A DNA stretch of 64,000 nt from Spirochaetales bacterium (GTDB lineage: Bacteria > Spirochaetota > Spirochaetia > DSM-2461): positions 1-64,000 of the forward strand of contig JAFGXR010000114.1 of NCBI GenBank assembly GCA_016936555.1, written 5' to 3'. The notes beneath the pieces are model-generated. The model did no database searches and was not told where the DNA came from. It was given only the letters and a program-made list of their open reading frames with translations. This document shows positions 40,915-49,235 of this stretch, piece by piece (the first letter of the stretch is position 1; each line of letters begins with the position of its first letter). The translations under genes were made by a program, and so were the position numbers.

Positions 40915-41841
40915 GTGAAAACATGTTTTCTGTTCCCCGGTCAGGGCGCGCAGTATCCCGGCATGGGAAAAGACCTGTGGGAAAGCAGTGACGAAGTAAA
41001 AGGACTGTTCCGGACAGTCAGTGATATAGCCGGTAAAGATATGGCGGCTCTCCTTTTCGAGGGCTCCGAAGAGGATCTTAAAGCGACAGACAACACCCAG
41101 CTGGCCATTACGCTGGCCAACGTCAGTTCCAGTATCATTCTGAAAGAGAAGGGGATTGAAGCGCAGGGAGCCGCCGGTTTCAGTCTCGGGGAATACTCGG
41201 CCCTCTGGCAGGCGGGAGTCCTCGGAACCGAAGACCTTTTCCGTCTTGTAAAAATGAGAGGGGAGGTTATGGAGGCAGCCTGTAATTCTCTGGACAGTCC
41301 TGAAGGACGGCCCGGGATGGCTGCTGTCGTCGGCCTGGCTTCGGCGGATGTCAAAGCCGCTCTGGAGAAGGTCCCCGGAACGATCTATATGGCTAATGAC
41401 AACAGTCCCATTCAGACAGTCATCGCCGGTGAGGCGAAAGCCCTTGAAGCCGCCGAGGCAGTCATGGATGCAGCCGGTGCCATGCGGTATGTCGTTCTGA
41501 AAGTTTCCGGTCCCTTTCACACGCCCTTTATGGACGGTGCCAGAAAGGATTTTGTTGCCAATCTTGGGGATTTTACTTTTAACAATCCTCTTATTCCTCT
41601 TTACAGTAATGTAACCGGAAAAATCATTGCCAGCGGTGCCGAAGCGAAAGAGCTGGCGGGAAGCCAGATCATTTCTCCCGTTCAATGGGTCGCTGAAGAG
41701 CAGTCCATTCTCGATGACGGATACGAGCGGATTCTCGAGGTCGGTCCGGGCCTGGTTCTTTCGGGACTCTGGAAGTCTTTCTACAGAAAGATCAAGTGCC
41801 AGCCCGCCGGCAAAATTGACGCCATAGAGAAATTAGTATAA
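40915..41841 (+). CDS. Free-standing malonyl-CoA:ACP transacylase (FabD/trans-AT type)
   Basis: 308 aa from GTG 40915 (AGAGG seven bases upstream). Loads malonyl units onto the operon's ACP. Seen: F-P-G-Q-G-A-Q-Y-P-G-M-G, nucleophile Ser90 in G-F-S-L-G-E-Y, Arg115 in K-M-R-G-E that binds malonyl carboxylate, and His202 in G-P-F-H-T-P-F-M. The residue before the Ser is Phe where nearly all relatives have His (G-H-S-x-G-E), an odd substitution near the active site. The ATG 40855 frame overlaps the previous gene and is rejected. It serves the same role as trans-AT proteins of polyketide systems. Confidence 0.93.
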   Translation: MKTCFLFPGQGAQYPGMGKDLWESSDEVKGLFRTVSDIAGKDMAALLFEGSEEDLKATDNTQLAITLANVSSSIILKEKGIEAQGAAGFSLGEYSALWQAGVLGTEDLFRLVKMRGEVMEAACNSLDSPEGRPGMAAVVGLASADVKAALEKVPGTIYMANDNSPIQTVIAGEAKALEAAEAVMDAAGAMRYVVLKVSGPFHTPFMDGARKDFVANLGDFTFNNPLIPLYSNVTGKIIASGAEAKELAGSQIISPVQWVAEEQSILDDGYERILEVGPGLVLSGLWKSFYRKIKCQPAGKIDAIEKLV

Positions 41842-41881
41842 AAAGAACTCTATATATATTTATGAATATTAAGGATATGAA

Positions 41882-43165
41882 ATGAGCAGACGAGTCGTTA
41901 TTACCGGTATGGGTACCATAAATCCCCTGGGAGATAATCTTGAAGATTACTACAACAACCTGATTGCCGGAAAATCAGGGATAAAAAAATGGCAATCCAT
42001 CGACCTTTCCAACGTGGAGTGTAAAATCGGAGGAGATCTCGGTGATTACGATGCCCTGGGAGCCGTTGAAAAATTCAGGGAAGACCTGGGAGATGACTTC
42101 AAAAGAGTTAAAAAACTGATAAAGACCACTACTTTTTCAGCAAAACTGACAGCCCTTTCCTCACTTTCGGCATGGAAGGATGCCGGTCTTTTCGGGTATG
42201 AATTCGATCCCTATAAAGCCAACGTAATTGTTGCCGGTCATAATTTAAACTCGAATTTTATCTATAATAACAGCGTTCAGTTTCAGGATGAGCCTGAATG
42301 GACCGATCCTCTGGCCGGTGTAGATGCTCCGGATCCCAATGTGCCGGGTATCACTTCGGAAATCCTTAATCTCAAAGGACCCATGTTTACTATCGGAGGA
42401 GCCTGTGCCAGTGGAAACCTGGCTCTCAGAAGCGGGTTCCGGGATATCGTCAGCGGAGAGACGGATCTCTGTGTTATCGCCGGAGCTCCATTCGATGTTT
42501 CTCCTACGGATATTCACGCCTCGGTCGTTATTAATGCCGTTGTCATCAGGCCTGAGTTTCAGGACAAGCCGGAGCAGGCGTCCCGTCCTTTCGATCAGAA
42601 CAGCTGCGGATTCCTCTACAGCCACGGCGCGGGAACGCTTATCATAGAAGAACTGGAATCAGCCAAAGCCCGCGGCGCTAAAATATACGGAGAGGTCCTT
42701 TCTGTAAAAGCGGGATCAAATGCCAACCACCTTCCTCTTCCCGGAGGCCACGAGCAGGCTGTGGTTATGCAGGAAGCTATCCGCATGGCCGGATTGAAGC
42801 CTGAAGATGTGGATTATGTCAACTGTCATGCCACGAGTACTCCTGCCGGGGATATTCAGGAAATTATGGCAATCAAGGAAGCTTTCGGCGACCATTATAA
42901 AAAACTTAAAGTCAATGCCCCCAAATCCATGCTCGGGCATACATGCTGGGCTTCGCCTATCGTTGAAACTATCGGCGGACTTTTGCAGATGAAGTACGGA
43001 AAGCTGCACCCTTCCATCAATATCGATGAGCAGAAGGTGGACATTGATCTCGATATCTGCGCCAATAAGGCTGTAGATCACCAAATCGATGTCATGATGA
43101 AAAACTCTTTCGGCTTCGGGGGAGTAAACTGTACTTCCATAATTAAGAGATACAAGGAAGATTAA
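41882..43165 (+). CDS. Beta-ketoacyl-ACP synthase (FabF/PKS-type KS) with intact triad
   Basis: 427 aa condensing enzyme. The triad is complete: Cys175 in G-G-A-C-A-S-G, His316 in N-C-H-A-T-S-T-P, His353 in K-S-M-L-G-H-T. So it condenses, unlike the decarboxylative Cys-to-Ser KS often found in beta-branching cassettes. A C-A-S-G-N context, an insert around residues 120-160 and C-W-A-S-P-I after the second His set it apart from housekeeping FabF, which suggests an unusual acyl chain. AAGGA precedes ATG 41882; the ketoreductase gene follows after four bases. Confidence 0.93.
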   Translation: MSRRVVITGMGTINPLGDNLEDYYNNLIAGKSGIKKWQSIDLSNVECKIGGDLGDYDALGAVEKFREDLGDDFKRVKKLIKTTTFSAKLTALSSLSAWKDAGLFGYEFDPYKANVIVAGHNLNSNFIYNNSVQFQDEPEWTDPLAGVDAPDPNVPGITSEILNLKGPMFTIGGACASGNLALRSGFRDIVSGETDLCVIAGAPFDVSPTDIHASVVINAVVIRPEFQDKPEQASRPFDQNSCGFLYSHGAGTLIIEELESAKARGAKIYGEVLSVKAGSNANHLPLPGGHEQAVVMQEAIRMAGLKPEDVDYVNCHATSTPAGDIQEIMAIKEAFGDHYKKLKVNAPKSMLGHTCWASPIVETIGGLLQMKYGKLHPSINIDEQKVDIDLDICANKAVDHQIDVMMKNSFGFGGVNCTSIIKRYKED

Positions 43166-43169
43166 TCGG

Positions 43170-43910
43170 ATGAATGTATTTGTCACAGGGGGATCGCGGG
43201 GCATCGGCCGCGGGATCGTTCTGAAGATGATAAAAGAAGGTTACGGCTGTGCGTTCACTTATGCCGGAAACACCGAAGCGGCGGAGGAAACGATCCGTCA
43301 GGCTAAGGAAATCCGGAAGGACTGCACTGTTGCCGCCTATAAGATGGATCAGTCGAAAGTCGACGAAGTGGAAACGGTTCTGGAAAGCGCCATAAACGAT
43401 TTCGGCGATTTCGGAGCGCTTGTCAACAATGCGGCTATTCTCAAGGATAATGTTCTTGCTTTTATGAGCGATGAAGAGTGGGATGATGTAATCAAAACCA
43501 ATCTTTACGGACCTTTTTACGTTACCCGGGCTATGCTCATGCATTTTCTGTCCAACAAATTCGGACGGATCATCAGCATCTCCTCCCTTTCCCAGGGGGG
43601 ATCGAGCGGGCAGGCTAATTACGCTGCCAGCAAGGCGGGACTCGTCGCGCTCTCCAACACCGTAGCCAGGGAATACGGTCCCAAGAAAATAACCTCCAAT
43701 GTCGTCGTCGTCGGGTACGTTCCCACAGATATGACAAAGGAGAATATGAATAACGAGCTGTCAAGTATCTGGAATGACTACTGCCCCGCAAGGCGTGTCG
43801 GTAAACCGGAAGAGATCGCTGACGCCGTCTATTATCTTACAACTGAAAATGCCGGATTTATCAATGGCGAAGTTCTCCATATTACCGGCGGATTGACATA
43901 CGCACCATAG
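43170..43910 (+). CDS. FabG-type 3-oxoacyl-ACP reductase (SDR)
   Basis: 246 aa SDR. NADPH motif T-G-G-S-R-G-I-G at residues 6-13, N-N-A-A near 88, and the catalytic set Ser (I-S-S-L-S), Tyr and Lys (Q-A-N-Y-A-A-S-K). It ends I-N-G-E-V-L-H-I-T-G-G, typical of FabG. It reduces the beta-keto group made by the ketosynthase, or the keto group left by the alpha-oxoamine synthase. Gap to the KS stop is four bases; a 112-bp structured gap follows. Confidence 0.92.
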   Translation: MNVFVTGGSRGIGRGIVLKMIKEGYGCAFTYAGNTEAAEETIRQAKEIRKDCTVAAYKMDQSKVDEVETVLESAINDFGDFGALVNNAAILKDNVLAFMSDEEWDDVIKTNLYGPFYVTRAMLMHFLSNKFGRIISISSLSQGGSSGQANYAASKAGLVALSNTVAREYGPKKITSNVVVVGYVPTDMTKENMNNELSSIWNDYCPARRVGKPEEIADAVYYLTTENAGFINGEVLHITGGLTYAP

Positions 43911-43917
43911 AAGATAT

Positions 43918-43998
43918 TTCGGGGGACGCGGAGCGTCGGGCCCCGAACATAGTCGAGAATAGAATAAGCGACCGGATCTGCATTTTGTGCCGTCCGGT
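43918..43998 (+). other. Structured intercistronic element inside the lipid operon
   Basis: Two hairpins lie in the only long gap within the operon. First: TTCGGGG (43918-43924) with CCCCGAA (43941-43947), enclosing GACGC-GGA-GCGTC. Second: ACCGGA (43971-43976) with TCCGGT (43993-43998). There is no T-run, so not an ordinary terminator. It could set mRNA stability or split expression of the first four genes from the beta-branching genes. Confidence 0.5.
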
Positions 43999-44022
43999 TG
44001 CAGTTGAGAAAAAGGAGAAGAC

Positions 44023-45261
44023 ATGAGTCGTAGAGTTGGAATTGAAAAAATAAACATTTACGGAACATCTATGTTCCTCGACCAGAAAAAACTGGCCGTA
44101 GCAAGAGGCAAAGATCCCGATAAAGTGGTCAGCGACTTTCTCATCGATACGAGATCGCTCAACCCCCCCTGGGAAGATACCGTTACGATGGCTGCCAATG
44201 CCGCGAAAAAAGTAATGGAGGGGATCAATCCCGATGATATCGGAATGCTTATCGTCGGAACCGAAGGTTCTGTCGACTTCGGTAAACCCATCAGTACGAA
44301 CATCATGGGCGCCTTAGGCCTTCACAATAATATCAGAAACTACGAAACCAAACACGCCTGCTACAGTGGCGTGGCCGCAATGGACCCCGCCATCAGCTGG
44401 GTGGCTTCCGGTTTCAATCATGGAAAAAAAGCTCTGGTTATCGCCACGGACTTTTCAAGAGAGCACCTCGATACCAAAGAGGAATTCGTCATGGGCGGTA
44501 CGGCTGCAGCCATGATCATCAGCGACAACCCCGAAGTTCTCGAAATAGAAATGAATAAAAGAGGAAACTGGTCAACCGATATCTACGATACCTTCAGACC
44601 GACAGCTCTCGCCGAAGTCGGAAACAACGAGGTCAGCCTCTACTCCTATATGGATGCACTCGAGGGGTCCTACATCGACTATTGTAAAAAAGCCGGAAAA
44701 GACATCGACTTCGAAAAAGAGTTCAGATACAACCTCTATCACACTCCTTTCCCGGGAATCGCTTTCCAGGGACACAGAACACTCCTCAACAGGGATAGAG
44801 AGGTCCGTCTGAAAAAGGGTGAGATCCAGGCGGATTTCGACAAGCGCGTTATGCCCGGTCTTCAGCTTTCAAGAAGAATCGGATCCACTTACGGATGCAG
44901 CAACTTCGTCGGTCTGGCGGCTCTGCTTTCCAGCGATGCCCCTGTGGACGAAGGTGACAGAATCAGTCTCTTTGCCTACGGGTCCGGAGCTATCGGTGAG
45001 TTCTACAGCGGTATCATCCAGAAGAACAGCCGAAAAATCGTCAAGGATATGAAAATCCATGAGACTTTCGATCAGAGAAGAGAATGTTCCGTTGAAGAAT
45101 ATGAAATGGTTGAGAAACTGAGAAACACCTATGTTGAAAACCCCGACTTCAAGCCGGATTTCTCCATTCTCGATAATCACTATAAGAAACATTATGAAGG
45201 TAAGGGTCTGCTGGTTCTTAAGGAAGTTAAGAACTACTACAGAACTTATGAGTGGAGCTGA
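44023..45261 (+). CDS. HMG-CoA synthase-like beta-branching enzyme (HMGS)
   Basis: 412 aa of the 3-hydroxy-3-methylglutaryl-ACP synthase group (PksG/MupH/CurD-like). It adds the acetyl carbanion to a beta-keto thioester on an ACP. The catalytic triad is seen as Glu81 (G-T-E-G-S-V-D), Cys113 (K-H-A-C-Y-S-G) and His240 (L-Y-H-T-P-F-P). The mevalonate pathway is the alternative, but PksH-like and PksI-like hydratases directly downstream, with an ACP, fit beta-branching far better; no mevalonate gene is nearby. A strong AAGGAG precedes ATG 44023, and ECH1 starts three bases after the stop. Confidence 0.93.
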   Translation: MSRRVGIEKINIYGTSMFLDQKKLAVARGKDPDKVVSDFLIDTRSLNPPWEDTVTMAANAAKKVMEGINPDDIGMLIVGTEGSVDFGKPISTNIMGALGLHNNIRNYETKHACYSGVAAMDPAISWVASGFNHGKKALVIATDFSREHLDTKEEFVMGGTAAAMIISDNPEVLEIEMNKRGNWSTDIYDTFRPTALAEVGNNEVSLYSYMDALEGSYIDYCKKAGKDIDFEKEFRYNLYHTPFPGIAFQGHRTLLNRDREVRLKKGEIQADFDKRVMPGLQLSRRIGSTYGCSNFVGLAALLSSDAPVDEGDRISLFAYGSGAIGEFYSGIIQKNSRKIVKDMKIHETFDQRRECSVEEYEMVEKLRNTYVENPDFKPDFSILDNHYKKHYEGKGLLVLKEVKNYYRTYEWS

Positions 45262-45264
45262 TTC

Positions 45265-46086
45265 TTGTCTCTGGTAGAAAAGAAAATTGATTCCGGCGCC
45301 GGGATAATAACCCTTCTGGACGGGGAGGGGGGCAACAGACTGAACCCCTCTTTTCTGGGGGCGTTTTCCTCGGCGCTGAAGGATCTTGCCGAAAACGATG
45401 ACGCCAGGTTTATCATTATCCGTTCCCGGGGCCGGAATTTCTGTCTGGGAATGGATCTTGTCGCTCTTGAAAAGGGACATGACGGGATGGAGAATGTCAT
45501 TTCGGCTGTTAAGGACTATACGTCTCTCCTGTCGGATATCTATCACTGTCCCAAAACAGTTGTCGCCCTGGTCGACGGTCCCGTCAAGGCCGGGGGGATG
45601 GGTATAACGGCAGCCTGCGATGTCGTTCTCGCATCGGAGAATGCCTCTTTTGAACTGAGTGAAGCGCTGATCGGCATTATTCCCGCCAATGTACTTCCCT
45701 ATCTCTTTATGCTGAGGGTTCCTCCGCAGAAAGCCAGATATCTCGTTCTGACTGCCGCTCAGCTCGATGCTCATAAGGCTCATGCCGTCGGCCTGGTCGA
45801 TGAGGTTTTCGCTCTTGAGGATTTCGAGAAGGGGGTCAAATCACTCTGCCGTCAGATCATAAGGACTTCTCCCCAGGCGGTCAGCGTGTTCAAGGATTTT
45901 ACCCATCAGTTTCTCGAGTCGGACTTTAACGGAAGAAAGGCTCTGGCCGAAAAGACTCTGTTTGATCTTATAAAGCAGGAAGCGGTTCTGGCCGCCGTGC
46001 AAAAATTCAATGAAGGGGACCTGCCCCCCTGGTTCGGGCGTTTCAAACCCGCTGAACCTGTAACGGGAGAAATGAATAATGGCTGA
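45265..46086 (+). CDS. PksH-like enoyl-CoA hydratase (ECH1, dehydratase of beta-branching)
   Basis: 273 aa crotonase. F-C-L-G-M-D-L and A-G-G-M-G-I-T-A-A-C-D-V-V-L-A, then F-E-L-S-E-A-L-I-G-I-I-P-A with V-L-P-Y-L, match the PksH/CurE group that dehydrates the HMG-ACP intermediate to a 3-methylglutaconyl-ACP. Start is TTG 45265 with GGAG seven bases upstream inside the end of the HMGS gene. Its stop overlaps the ECH2 start by eight bases. Assignment to ECH1 rests on recalled family motifs, not a search. Confidence 0.88.
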   Translation: MSLVEKKIDSGAGIITLLDGEGGNRLNPSFLGAFSSALKDLAENDDARFIIIRSRGRNFCLGMDLVALEKGHDGMENVISAVKDYTSLLSDIYHCPKTVVALVDGPVKAGGMGITAACDVVLASENASFELSEALIGIIPANVLPYLFMLRVPPQKARYLVLTAAQLDAHKAHAVGLVDEVFALEDFEKGVKSLCRQIIRTSPQAVSVFKDFTHQFLESDFNGRKALAEKTLFDLIKQEAVLAAVQKFNEGDLPPWFGRFKPAEPVTGEMNNG

Positions 46087-46828
46087 TAATATGCATCTCC
46101 ATGTGGACGAAAATAATATTGCCCATCTGAAAATGAATGATGTGGAGAATAAAAATATCTTCTCGAATGACTTCATCAGAGGATTCCTGGAAACTATGGA
46201 TGAGCTTGAGGCGAACTATAAGCCCCACTGCCTTATTCTGTCCGGACTTGATTCGGTTTTCTGCGCCGGTGCCGAGAAGGATACGCTGATTGATCTGAGC
46301 AACGGTAAGATCGATGTAAAGGATCTTCTCATGTCGGAGCGGCTGGTCAACACGGAATACCCCGTCATTGCAGCTATGGAAGGTCATGCCATGGGAGGCG
46401 GTCTCGTTCTGGCTCTCTGTTCCGATATCGTCATCGCTGCCAGAGAAAGCCGTTATGGGGCTGTTTTCATGAATATGGGGTTTACCCCTGGCATGGGGAC
46501 GACGACTCTTCTTCAGGGGTTGATGGGTGAGTTCATCGCTAATGAAATGATGTTTACGGGAAAACGTTTCAAAGGAAGCGAACTGGCTCAGAAAGGGACG
46601 AACATCAATTATATCGTTCCGAAGAAGGATGTATTGGCCAAGGCCTTTGACATTGCTTTACAAATAAGTGAGAAGAATGTAAAATCGGTTAATCTTTTGA
46701 AGTATACCTTAAGCGCCAAAAAGAAGAAACTTCTTGTCGATGCAAGGCTTCAGGAGGACATGATGCACAAACTGAGCTTCGCCTTTCCCGAAACGAAAGA
46801 AAGAATAAACAGCTTTTATGCTGAATAA
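46079..46828 (+). CDS. PksI-like enoyl-CoA hydratase (ECH2, decarboxylase of beta-branching)
   Basis: 249 aa crotonase. Motifs of the PksI/CurF-ECH2 group are I-A-A-M-E-G-H-A-M-G-G-G-L-V-L-A, S-R-Y-G-A-V-F-M and N-M-G-F-T-P-G-M-G-T-T. ECH2 decarboxylates the methylglutaconyl-ACP to leave a beta-methyl alpha,beta-enoyl chain. Together with HMGS and ECH1 this completes the cassette. The start overlaps the end of ECH1, so translation is coupled. The protein is soluble and of normal length. Confidence 0.88.
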   Translation: MADNMHLHVDENNIAHLKMNDVENKNIFSNDFIRGFLETMDELEANYKPHCLILSGLDSVFCAGAEKDTLIDLSNGKIDVKDLLMSERLVNTEYPVIAAMEGHAMGGGLVLALCSDIVIAARESRYGAVFMNMGFTPGMGTTTLLQGLMGEFIANEMMFTGKRFKGSELAQKGTNINYIVPKKDVLAKAFDIALQISEKNVKSVNLLKYTLSAKKKKLLVDARLQEDMMHKLSFAFPETKERINSFYAE

Positions 46829-46844
46829 ATAGTACAGGAAGAAA

Positions 46845-47663
46845 ATGATTCAGATTGATTTAAGCGGAAAGTCTGTATTAATTACCGGCGGAACAAAAGG
46901 CATCGGTCTGGCCAGCGCTCTTAAACTGGCTAAAGCGGGAGCATCGACTTATCTCACCTATAAGTGGGGATCTGCCGATATGGATGCCATTAAAGCCGAT
47001 TTTGTAAAGGAAGGGGCAGCTATCGAGCCGGTCTTTATCCAGGCGGATGTCTCCATTCCGGAAGACACGAAGCTTGTAATGGAAACTATTAAGGAAAAAG
47101 AGGAGAAACTCGATATCTTCATCAGTAATGTCGGTTTCGCCCAGAGTCCCAAATCTCTCGATGAATACAAGAAGAGATCTCTCTATAAGACTCTCGATTA
47201 CAGCACCTGGCCCATCGTCGATTATACGCAGCAGATCAAAGCTGTCTTCGGAGAATATCCCGAAAAGGTTCTGGCCGTTTCCAGTGATGGTCCTGATCAT
47301 TTTTATCAGGGATATGATTATGTCGCGGCTTCAAAATCGCTTCTTGAATTCCTATCGAAATATATGTCTGTCCATCTCTTCAATGAGGGGAAGGGGAGTA
47401 CTGTCAATGTCATCAGGTTCGGTACGGTGAAAACCGAGTCTTTCAACCTGATCTTCGGTGAGGAATTTTTTGAATTCATGGCGAAAGAAGGCATTGAGGA
47501 ATCCATGTTCCTGACGCCCGAAGAGTGTGCTGATTCGGTATTTGCCATGTGCAGCGGCCTGATGAACGCCATGAACGGGCAGATCATTAATGTCGATTAC
47601 GGATTCCCCTATCAGGACAATTCCATGATGCGGTATCTGAAAACAAAAACGGTTAATCAGTAA
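46845..47663 (+). CDS. SDR-family reductase, possible FabL/FabI-type enoyl reductase
   Basis: 272 aa. NAD(P) motif T-G-G-T-K-G-I-G-L, S-N-V-G-F-A in place of N-N-A-G, and a Tyr/Lys pair in Y-D-Y-V-A-A-S-K. The S-N-V-G and long C-terminus, and its place in an otherwise complete FAS set lacking another enoyl reductase, suggest an ENR that saturates the chain; a ketoreductase role, as in reduction of a 3-keto-sphingoid, is the main alternative. The gap to ECH2 is 16 bases, with AGGAAG upstream. Confidence 0.78.
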   Translation: MIQIDLSGKSVLITGGTKGIGLASALKLAKAGASTYLTYKWGSADMDAIKADFVKEGAAIEPVFIQADVSIPEDTKLVMETIKEKEEKLDIFISNVGFAQSPKSLDEYKKRSLYKTLDYSTWPIVDYTQQIKAVFGEYPEKVLAVSSDGPDHFYQGYDYVAASKSLLEFLSKYMSVHLFNEGKGSTVNVIRFGTVKTESFNLIFGEEFFEFMAKEGIEESMFLTPEECADSVFAMCSGLMNAMNGQIINVDYGFPYQDNSMMRYLKTKTVNQ

Positions 47664-47711
47664 AGTAAATACCTCCATTGTTGATGGAGATAAAATAACA
47701 GGAGAAAAGTT

Positions 47712-47957
47712 ATGACTAAAGAAAAAATCATTGAAGTAATTGCAGAAAATATCAAAGAGAATCTCGATGATCTGGAGAACGAGACAATTGATCCCATGAA
47801 ATCCATGAAAGATTACGGTGCTAACAGCCTTGATATGATCGAAGTTGTTTCCTGTTCCATGAGAGAACTCAATATCAAAGTTCCCCGTGCTGAACTGGCC
47901 GACATCGAAAACATCGATCAGCTTGCTGATAAATTCCTGGAACACGCTGAAGCGTAA
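47712..47957 (+). CDS. Dedicated acyl carrier protein
   Basis: 81 aa acidic helical protein. The phosphopantetheine Ser39 sits in D-Y-G-A-N-S-L-D-M-I-E, close to the G-A-N-S-x-D form of stand-alone ACPs of beta-branching cassettes; housekeeping AcpP usually reads G-A-D-S-L-D. AGGAG precedes ATG 47712. It is immediately upstream of the alpha-oxoamine synthase, as in bacterial sphingolipid loci. It is the probable carrier for chain growth and for handing the acyl chain to that enzyme. Confidence 0.93.
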   Translation: MTKEKIIEVIAENIKENLDDLENETIDPMKSMKDYGANSLDMIEVVSCSMRELNIKVPRAELADIENIDQLADKFLEHAEA

Positions 47958-47975
47958 GAAATAAAAGGGGCTACC

Positions 47976-49235
47976 GTGGCAAACAATATACTGAATTTCA
48001 GTCTTGCTGACTTTTTTTTCAACGACAATCCCGACGTTCTGTCTCCTCCGGACGACTTTTCCGAGTGGATCAATAATCCCGTTGTTAAACACAGTTTCAG
48101 CTTTTTTGAGCAGGAACTGCTCGACGCGCCCAGAGTTTCCACAGAAATTCTGAGTAATCTCGACGGTCAGAGAAGAAAGATTATCAACCTCACATCCTAT
48201 AACTATCTCGGTCTTTCCACTCATCCTGAAGTTGTTCAGGCTGCCAAAGAGGCTTTGGATAAGTATGGTTTAGGCTCATCGGGAGCTCCTTTGCTTTCGG
48301 GAACACTTGATATTCATACGGAATTCGCCAGAAAGCTGGCAGAATTCAAGCAGAAAGAGGACTGTATCCTCTACTCCAGCGGCTTCGGCGGAAACGTCGG
48401 CGCCATTCAGGGGATGATGAGAAAAGGCGATTACCTCGTTATGGACGAGAAATGTCACAGATCTCTTGTCGACGGAGGAACACTCTCCGGCGCCAAGATG
48501 CTCTTCTTTGCTCACAATGATATGGAATCCCTCCAGATGATGCTGGAGAAAGCCAAGGGGAAGAGAACCCTTGTCGTTGTCGAAGGTGTTTACTCCATGG
48601 ACGGCGATCTGGCGAAAATGCCCGAGATCTGCGATCTGGCGGAGCAGTACGGCGCCGGTATCTTCATCGATGAAGCTCATTCGACTCTCATGTTCGGAGA
48701 ACACGGACGGGGTGTCGCCGAGCATTTCGGCGTTGAGGACAGAGTCGGCGTCTCCTTCGGAACGCTCAGCAAGTCCTTCGGCGGAGTCGGCGGATTCATC
48801 TGCGCCAACAAGGACCTTATCAGATATCTGAAAGGTTACTCCTCTCCCTGGAACTTTTCCTGCGCGCCATCCCCCGCTGTTTCAGGCGGTCTGATCAAAG
48901 CTCTGGAAGTGGCCACAAGAGATTCCTCCCTCAGAGACAAAATGTGGGAAAATACGAGATACATGAAGAAAAATCTTCTCGATATGAATCTGGATCTCGG
49001 TGGTACGGAATCTCAGGTTATTCCCATAATCATCGGTAACTCCGGTGAGAAGCTCATGACTTATGCCGAGAAAATGCAGAAAGCGGGACTATTCCTGCAG
49101 CCTGTGGACTTTCCCGCCGTACCGGCTCATTCCAGAAGATTCAGAATGTCTGTTTCCAGTCAGCTGACTCAGGAAGAGATGGATACGACTCTGAGCATTA
49201 TCGAAGATGTAATCGTTAAGGACATGAAGTCCTAA
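47976..49235 (+). CDS. Alpha-oxoamine synthase (serine palmitoyltransferase/KBL/BioF family)
   Basis: 419 aa PLP enzyme that condenses an acyl thioester with an amino acid and releases CO2, giving an alpha-amino ketone. Seen: S-Y-N-Y-L-G-L near residue 75, S-G-T-L-D-I-H-T-E, D-E-A-H-S-T (Asp232 and His235 at PLP), and G-T-L-S-K-S-F-G-G with PLP Lys266. H-G-R-G-V-A-E-H-F-G and G-G-F-I are like SPT. KBL or BioF is possible, but the dedicated ACP 18 bases upstream and the FAS context suggest an acyl-ACP substrate. Start is GTG 47976. The amino acid (Ser, Ala or Gly) is not readable. Confidence 0.93.
   Translation: MANNILNFSLADFFFNDNPDVLSPPDDFSEWINNPVVKHSFSFFEQELLDAPRVSTEILSNLDGQRRKIINLTSYNYLGLSTHPEVVQAAKEALDKYGLGSSGAPLLSGTLDIHTEFARKLAEFKQKEDCILYSSGFGGNVGAIQGMMRKGDYLVMDEKCHRSLVDGGTLSGAKMLFFAHNDMESLQMMLEKAKGKRTLVVVEGVYSMDGDLAKMPEICDLAEQYGAGIFIDEAHSTLMFGEHGRGVAEHFGVEDRVGVSFGTLSKSFGGVGGFICANKDLIRYLKGYSSPWNFSCAPSPAVSGGLIKALEVATRDSSLRDKMWENTRYMKKNLLDMNLDLGGTESQVIPIIIGNSGEKLMTYAEKMQKAGLFLQPVDFPAVPAHSRRFRMSVSSQLTQEEMDTTLSIIEDVIVKDMKS

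Noticed and set aside
41882-43165. Decarboxylative KS of the beta-branching cassette (Cys to Ser)
   Set aside because: Both ketosynthases in the island keep the active-site Cys, so neither is the typical acetyl-ACP-making decarboxylase; the source of acetyl-ACP remains open.
44023-45261. Mevalonate-pathway HMG-CoA synthase
   Set aside because: No HMG-CoA reductase or mevalonate kinase gene is nearby, while PksH-like and PksI-like crotonases and an ACP follow directly.
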